This document shows positions 61,239 to 64,000 of a stretch of DNA of 64,000 nucleotides, piece by piece (position 1 is the stretch's first letter; every line of letters starts with the position of its first letter). The notes under the pieces were generated by a model, which had not been told where the DNA came from, made no database searches, and saw only the letters and a program-made list of their open reading frames with translations. Position numbers and translations under genes: made by a program. The DNA comes from Sinorhizobium fredii USDA 257 (GTDB taxonomy: Bacteria > Pseudomonadota > Alphaproteobacteria > Rhizobiales > Rhizobiaceae). The DNA lies in NCBI RefSeq assembly GCF_000265205.3, contig NC_018000.1, positions 1 to 64,000 on the forward strand, read 5' to 3'.

Positions 61239-61981
61239 TGCCGCGCTATCGCCTGACCGTCGAATATGACGGGTCCGACTATGTCGGCTGGCAGCGGCAG
61301 GAGAACGGCCCCTCCGTCCAGGGGGCAATCGAGAAGGCGGTCCTGTCCTTGACCGGCGAAACCGTCTCGATCCGCGGCGCCGGCCGAACCGATTCCGGCG
61401 TTCACGCCATGGGCCAGGTGGCGCATCTCGACCTGACGCGCGAATGGGCGAGCCATACGCTGCGCAATGCGCTCAACGCCCACCTGGCGCTTGCCGCCGA
61501 GCGGGTCTCGATCCTCGACGCGGCGGAAGCGCCGCCGGAATTCGACGCGCGCTTCTCGGCCCGCCGCAGGCATTATCTCTATCGCATCATCTCCCGCCGC
61601 TCGCCGCTGGCGCTCGAGGCGCGGCGCGCCTGGTGGGTGCCGAAGACGCTCGACCACGAGGCGATGCACACGGCGGCGCAACACCTCGTCGGCCATCACG
61701 ATTTCACCACGTTTCGGTCGGCCCATTGCCAGGCGACCAGCCCGCTGCGCACCATCGATCGGCTGGACGTGACACGCAGCGGCGAACTGATCGAGATCCG
61801 GGCGACGGCGCAGAGCTTCCTGCATAACCAGATCCGCTCCTTCGCCGGCTCGCTGAAGCTTGTCGGCGAGGGCAAGTGGACGCCCGACGACCTCAAGGCG
61901 GCACTCGAAGCGCGCGACCGCAAGGCTTGCGGACCCGTCGCCCCGCCGGAAGGTCTTTACTTCATGCAGGTCGATTACTGA
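61238..61981 (+). CDS. truA: tRNA pseudouridine(38-40) synthase TruA
   Basis: TruA isomerises uridines 38-40 of tRNA anticodon arms. The 247-residue protein has the catalytic Asp52 in [16 protein letters not shown], the YVGWQRQ opening and a C-terminal [14 protein letters not shown]. It is translationally coupled to fmt. Confidence 0.96.
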   Translation: MPRYRLTVEYDGSDYVGWQRQENGPSVQGAIEKAVLSLTGETVSIRGAGRTDSGVHAMGQVAHLDLTREWASHTLRNALNAHLALAAERVSILDAAEAPPEFDARFSARRRHYLYRIISRRSPLALEARRAWWVPKTLDHEAMHTAAQHLVGHHDFTTFRSAHCQATSPLRTIDRLDVTRSGELIEIRATAQSFLHNQIRSFAGSLKLVGEGKWTPDDLKAALEARDRKACGPVAPPEGLYFMQVDY

Positions 61982-62001
61982 CCGTCCGGCGCTGATCTCA
62001 C

Positions 62002-62598
62002 TCAGCCGGGCATCAACCCGAAGAAGTGCTGAAGATATTGTGCGAGCATCATCGACGGCAGCAGGTAAAGCGCCGTCAGCGCCGAGGCGAGCAGGTTCTG
62101 GTTGCCGGTTATCGTGCGCAGCAGCCGGAAGAGCAGGACGACGCCGGCAATAAGGACGATCAGCGAAAAAAGGGCCGTGAGCTGATGGCCTCCTCGAGCG
62201 AGAAGGAGGATCGCAGCCGGGATTGCCATGGCATAGGAAAGCGGCACCGAGAGCCAGTTCGTGGTGACGACCACAGGCACGACCAGTGCGCTAAATCCGA
62301 GGGGTCGCGAAAGGGCGGCGACCAGCACGATCGGCAGCAGCCAACTGACGAGATCGACGACGAGCAATTTTAGGAAAAAGGCGATGCCGACTGTCGTGCC
62401 GCTCGGCATCGCCGAAAGATAGTAGAGCCGCCAGGATGCCCAGGACACGGCCATGGCCGGCAGCGACCAGAGGATCGCCGAGAACGAGCGCCACAGGCCG
62501 CCTTCGCTGATGTCCAGCCATTGATAGCCTTCGCGGTTGCCCTGGACCAGCAGCCAGAGCCCCTTGATATAGGCAAGAACCTCATCGATCAGCGGCAT
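62002..62598 (-). CDS. Uncharacterised multi-spanning membrane protein
   Basis: This 198-residue protein has about five hydrophobic helices ([101 protein letters not shown]). I recognise no functional motif. Its ATG is 17 bp inside the dapE end, so the two are translationally coupled; such linked membrane genes downstream of dapE are seen in related rhizobia (recollection). Convergent with truA. Confidence 0.75.
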   Translation of the reverse strand: MPLIDEVLAYIKGLWLLVQGNREGYQWLDISEGGLWRSFSAILWSLPAMAVSWASWRLYYLSAMPSGTTVGIAFFLKLLVVDLVSWLLPIVLVAALSRPLGFSALVVPVVVTTNWLSVPLSYAMAIPAAILLLARGGHQLTALFSLIVLIAGVVLLFRLLRTITGNQNLLASALTALYLLPSMMLAQYLQHFFGLMPG

Positions 62599-63778
62599 GG
62601 CCGAACCAGCGGGCGACGAAGGTTTCGTAGATCTCGGTCAAGGTTTCGAGATCGGCGGTGGCGACGCGCTCGTCGACCATGTGCATCGTCTGGCCGACGA
62701 GGCCGAATTCGACCACCGGGCAATAGTCCTTGATGAAGCGGGCGTCCGACGTACCGCCGGTGGTGGAGAGCTTCGGCCGCCGCCCGGTCACGGCCTCGAC
62801 CGCGCCGGAAAGCGAATCGATCAGCGCATTGCTGCGCGTCAAGAAGACGTGGCTCGGCCGCTCGTTCCAGACGATCTCGTATTTGACCGGATCGCGCCCT
62901 GGCCGGAGCGCGCCATCGCGCGCGGCGCGATCGAGCCGGGCGACGATCTCCGCCATCAGGCTCTCGGCTGTCCAGCGGTCGTTGAAGCGGATGTTGAAGG
63001 CGGCGCTCGCCTTGGCCGGGATGACGTTGACGGCGGCATTGCCGACGTCGATCGTCGTCACCTCCAGATTGGACGGCTGGAAGTTCTCGGTACCGTTGTC
63101 GAAGGGCGGATCCATCAGCGCTTGTGTGAGCTGCAGGACGCCGCGCACCGGATTGTCGGCGAGGTGCGGATAGGCCGCGTGGCCCTGCACGCCGCGGACG
63201 GTGATCCGGCCGGAAAGCGAACCGCGCCGGCCGATCTTGATCATGTCGCCGAGGCTCTCCGGATTGGTCGGCTCGCCGACGAGGCAGGCGTCCCAGCGCT
63301 CGCCTTTTCCAGCAGCCCATTCGAGGAGTTTCACGGTGCCGTTGATCGCCGGGCCTTCCTCGTCGCCGGTGATGAGGAAGGAGATCGAGCCGTTCGGACG
63401 GCCATGCTTTTCGATATGGCGGGCGACCGCCGCGACGAAGCAGGCAATGCCGCCCTTCATGTCGACGGCGCCCCGCCCGTACATTTTGCCGCCGGCGATC
63501 GCGGCAGAAAAGGGCGGTTGGGTCCAGGCGGCTTCGTCGCCGACCGGCACGACGTCCGTATGGCCGGCGAACATCAGATGCGGGCCCTCGGCGCCGAGCC
63601 TGGCATAGAGGTTCTCGATATCCGGCGTTCCCGCCGCCCTCGCGACGACCCGATCGACCGTGAAGCCGAGCGGCGCCAGCATCGTTTCGAGAGCCGTCAA
63701 CGCGCCGCCTTCGGCCGGAGTGACCGAGGGGCAACGGATGAGAGCGGCGAGATTGGAAATCGGATCGGTCGGGAACAT
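62582..63778 (-). CDS. dapE: Succinyl-diaminopimelate desuccinylase
   Basis: DapE releases LL-diaminopimelate in lysine and peptidoglycan synthesis. The 398-residue M20 metallopeptidase-fold enzyme has the metal-ligand motifs [14 protein letters not shown] (His/Asp), [12 protein letters not shown] (bridging Asp) and [13 protein letters not shown] (catalytic Glu pair), plus the dimerisation domain starting around [14 protein letters not shown] start at ATG 63778 ([10 protein letters not shown]); the frame is open to 63847. Confidence 0.95.
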   Translation of the reverse strand: MFPTDPISNLAALIRCPSVTPAEGGALTALETMLAPLGFTVDRVVARAAGTPDIENLYARLGAEGPHLMFAGHTDVVPVGDEAAWTQPPFSAAIAGGKMYGRGAVDMKGGIACFVAAVARHIEKHGRPNGSISFLITGDEEGPAINGTVKLLEWAAGKGERWDACLVGEPTNPESLGDMIKIGRRGSLSGRITVRGVQGHAAYPHLADNPVRGVLQLTQALMDPPFDNGTENFQPSNLEVTTIDVGNAAVNVIPAKASAAFNIRFNDRWTAESLMAEIVARLDRAARDGALRPGRDPVKYEIVWNERPSHVFLTRSNALIDSLSGAVEAVTGRRPKLSTTGGTSDARFIKDYCPVVEFGLVGQTMHMVDERVATADLETLTEIYETFVARWFGHAADR

Positions 63779-63888
63779 CGAGCGGAATGCCTGCGGAGCC
63801 GGTGGGCCAAGGAACTGAGATTGCTGGTTTATCCGATCGGTCCTCAACTGTCACGCCCGATGAGACAGGCGCGAGCCGTTGAAACGAG

Positions 63889-63916
63889 AGCGGGCCGGAC
63901 GATCGTCCGGCCCGCT
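63889..63916 (-). terminator. Palindromic terminator of the gene at the right edge
   Basis: AGCGGGCCGGACG followed immediately by its mirror, 28 bp of perfect palindrome (63889-63916). It lies between the partial minus-strand gene (stop at 63938) and dapE; on the minus strand it is followed by CTCGTTTC, a weak U-run. Confidence 0.6.
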
Positions 63917-63937
63917 GGATGCCGATGCCGCAGAACG

Positions 63938-64000
63938 CTATTCGCCCGGGGCGAGATGCGGAGCTTCGATATGGGCGCCTGCGTGCTTCAGCGGACGCTC
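63938..64000 (-). CDS. 3' end of an unidentified gene (partial)
   Basis: A minus-strand frame enters from the right edge and stops at TAG (63938-63940). Twenty codons are visible, ending HIEAPHLAPGE before the stop. It is followed 21 bp later by the palindromic terminator, which supports it as a real gene end. Too little is visible to name it. Confidence 0.45.
   Translation of the reverse strand, partial: ERPLKHAGAHIEAPHLAPGE

Noticed and set aside
62589..63854. Second 421-codon minus-strand frame overlapping dapE
   Set aside because: Same strand, shifted frame; composition is Arg/Gly-rich, while the dapE frame has all metal-site motifs.

Overview
The window is a continuous, GC-rich stretch of a rhizobial (alphaproteobacterial) main chromosome. 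It most resembles Sinorhizobium/Ensifer: it begins with dnaA and has the rpoN-hpf-ptsN cluster, both ornithine-lipid genes (olsB, olsA), the chimeric malic enzyme tme, glnD, mcpX and the def-fmt-truA-dapE order that I remember from S. meliloti. Species assignment is from memory of gene order and protein sequence, not from a search. Almost all of it is housekeeping DNA. I see no prophage, transposon, CRISPR array, rRNA or tRNA.

Layout. 1-1.6 kb: dnaA and its terminator. 1.7-5.6 kb: an accessory stress/detoxification module with a DGPF/YCII protein, an ECF42-type sigma factor with a C-terminal extension, an SRPBCC protein, a SnoaL-VOC fusion and a GST; two identically spaced promoter-like motifs tie it together. 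5.6-10.7 kb: hemW, rdgB, a VOC protein and rph on the minus strand, then hrcA and grpE on plus. 11-13 kb: a two-gene oxidase/dehydrogenase operon. 13.2-18.5 kb, all minus: lptC-lptA-lptB-rpoN-hpf-ptsN (LPS export, sigma-54 and nitrogen PTS). 18.7-23.7 kb: sppA, ihfB, a LapA-domain protein, a CoxG-like protein, two RNA methyltransferases and lspA. 23.7-27 kb: a hybrid histidine kinase and olsB. 27-27.5 kb: a non-coding island with a repeat, a CtrA-type box, a palindrome and a terminator. 27.5-32.6 kb: tme and mutS, divergent. 32.9-39.5 kb: glnD, murJ, a VOC protein, trpS and a universal stress protein. 39.6-46.8 kb: an Nfu-type Fe-S protein, tsaB, rimI, olsA, miaB, phoH, ybeY and corC. 46.9-52.4 kb: a NYN-domain gene on the opposite strand, lnt, a PraR-like regulator, metK and trmB. 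52.6-54.6 kb: the hsp20/DUF1150 heat-shock pair behind a ROSE-type RNA thermometer, and a nucleoside hydrolase. 54.6-64 kb: mcpX, rbsK, rmuC, def, fmt, truA, a membrane protein, dapE and the 3' end of one more gene.

How parts work together. LptC/A/B move LPS; RpoN, PtsN and HPF form the conserved sigma-54/PTS-Ntr/ribosome-hibernation cluster; GlnD is the nitrogen sensor. OlsB and OlsA, 15 kb apart, make ornithine lipids in two steps. PhoH-YbeY-CorC-Lnt is the usual RNA-processing and envelope cluster. grpE and hsp20 carry RpoH-like promoters with identical spacing. A roughly 100-bp palindromic repeat family occurs four times, once supplying the stop codon of trmB.
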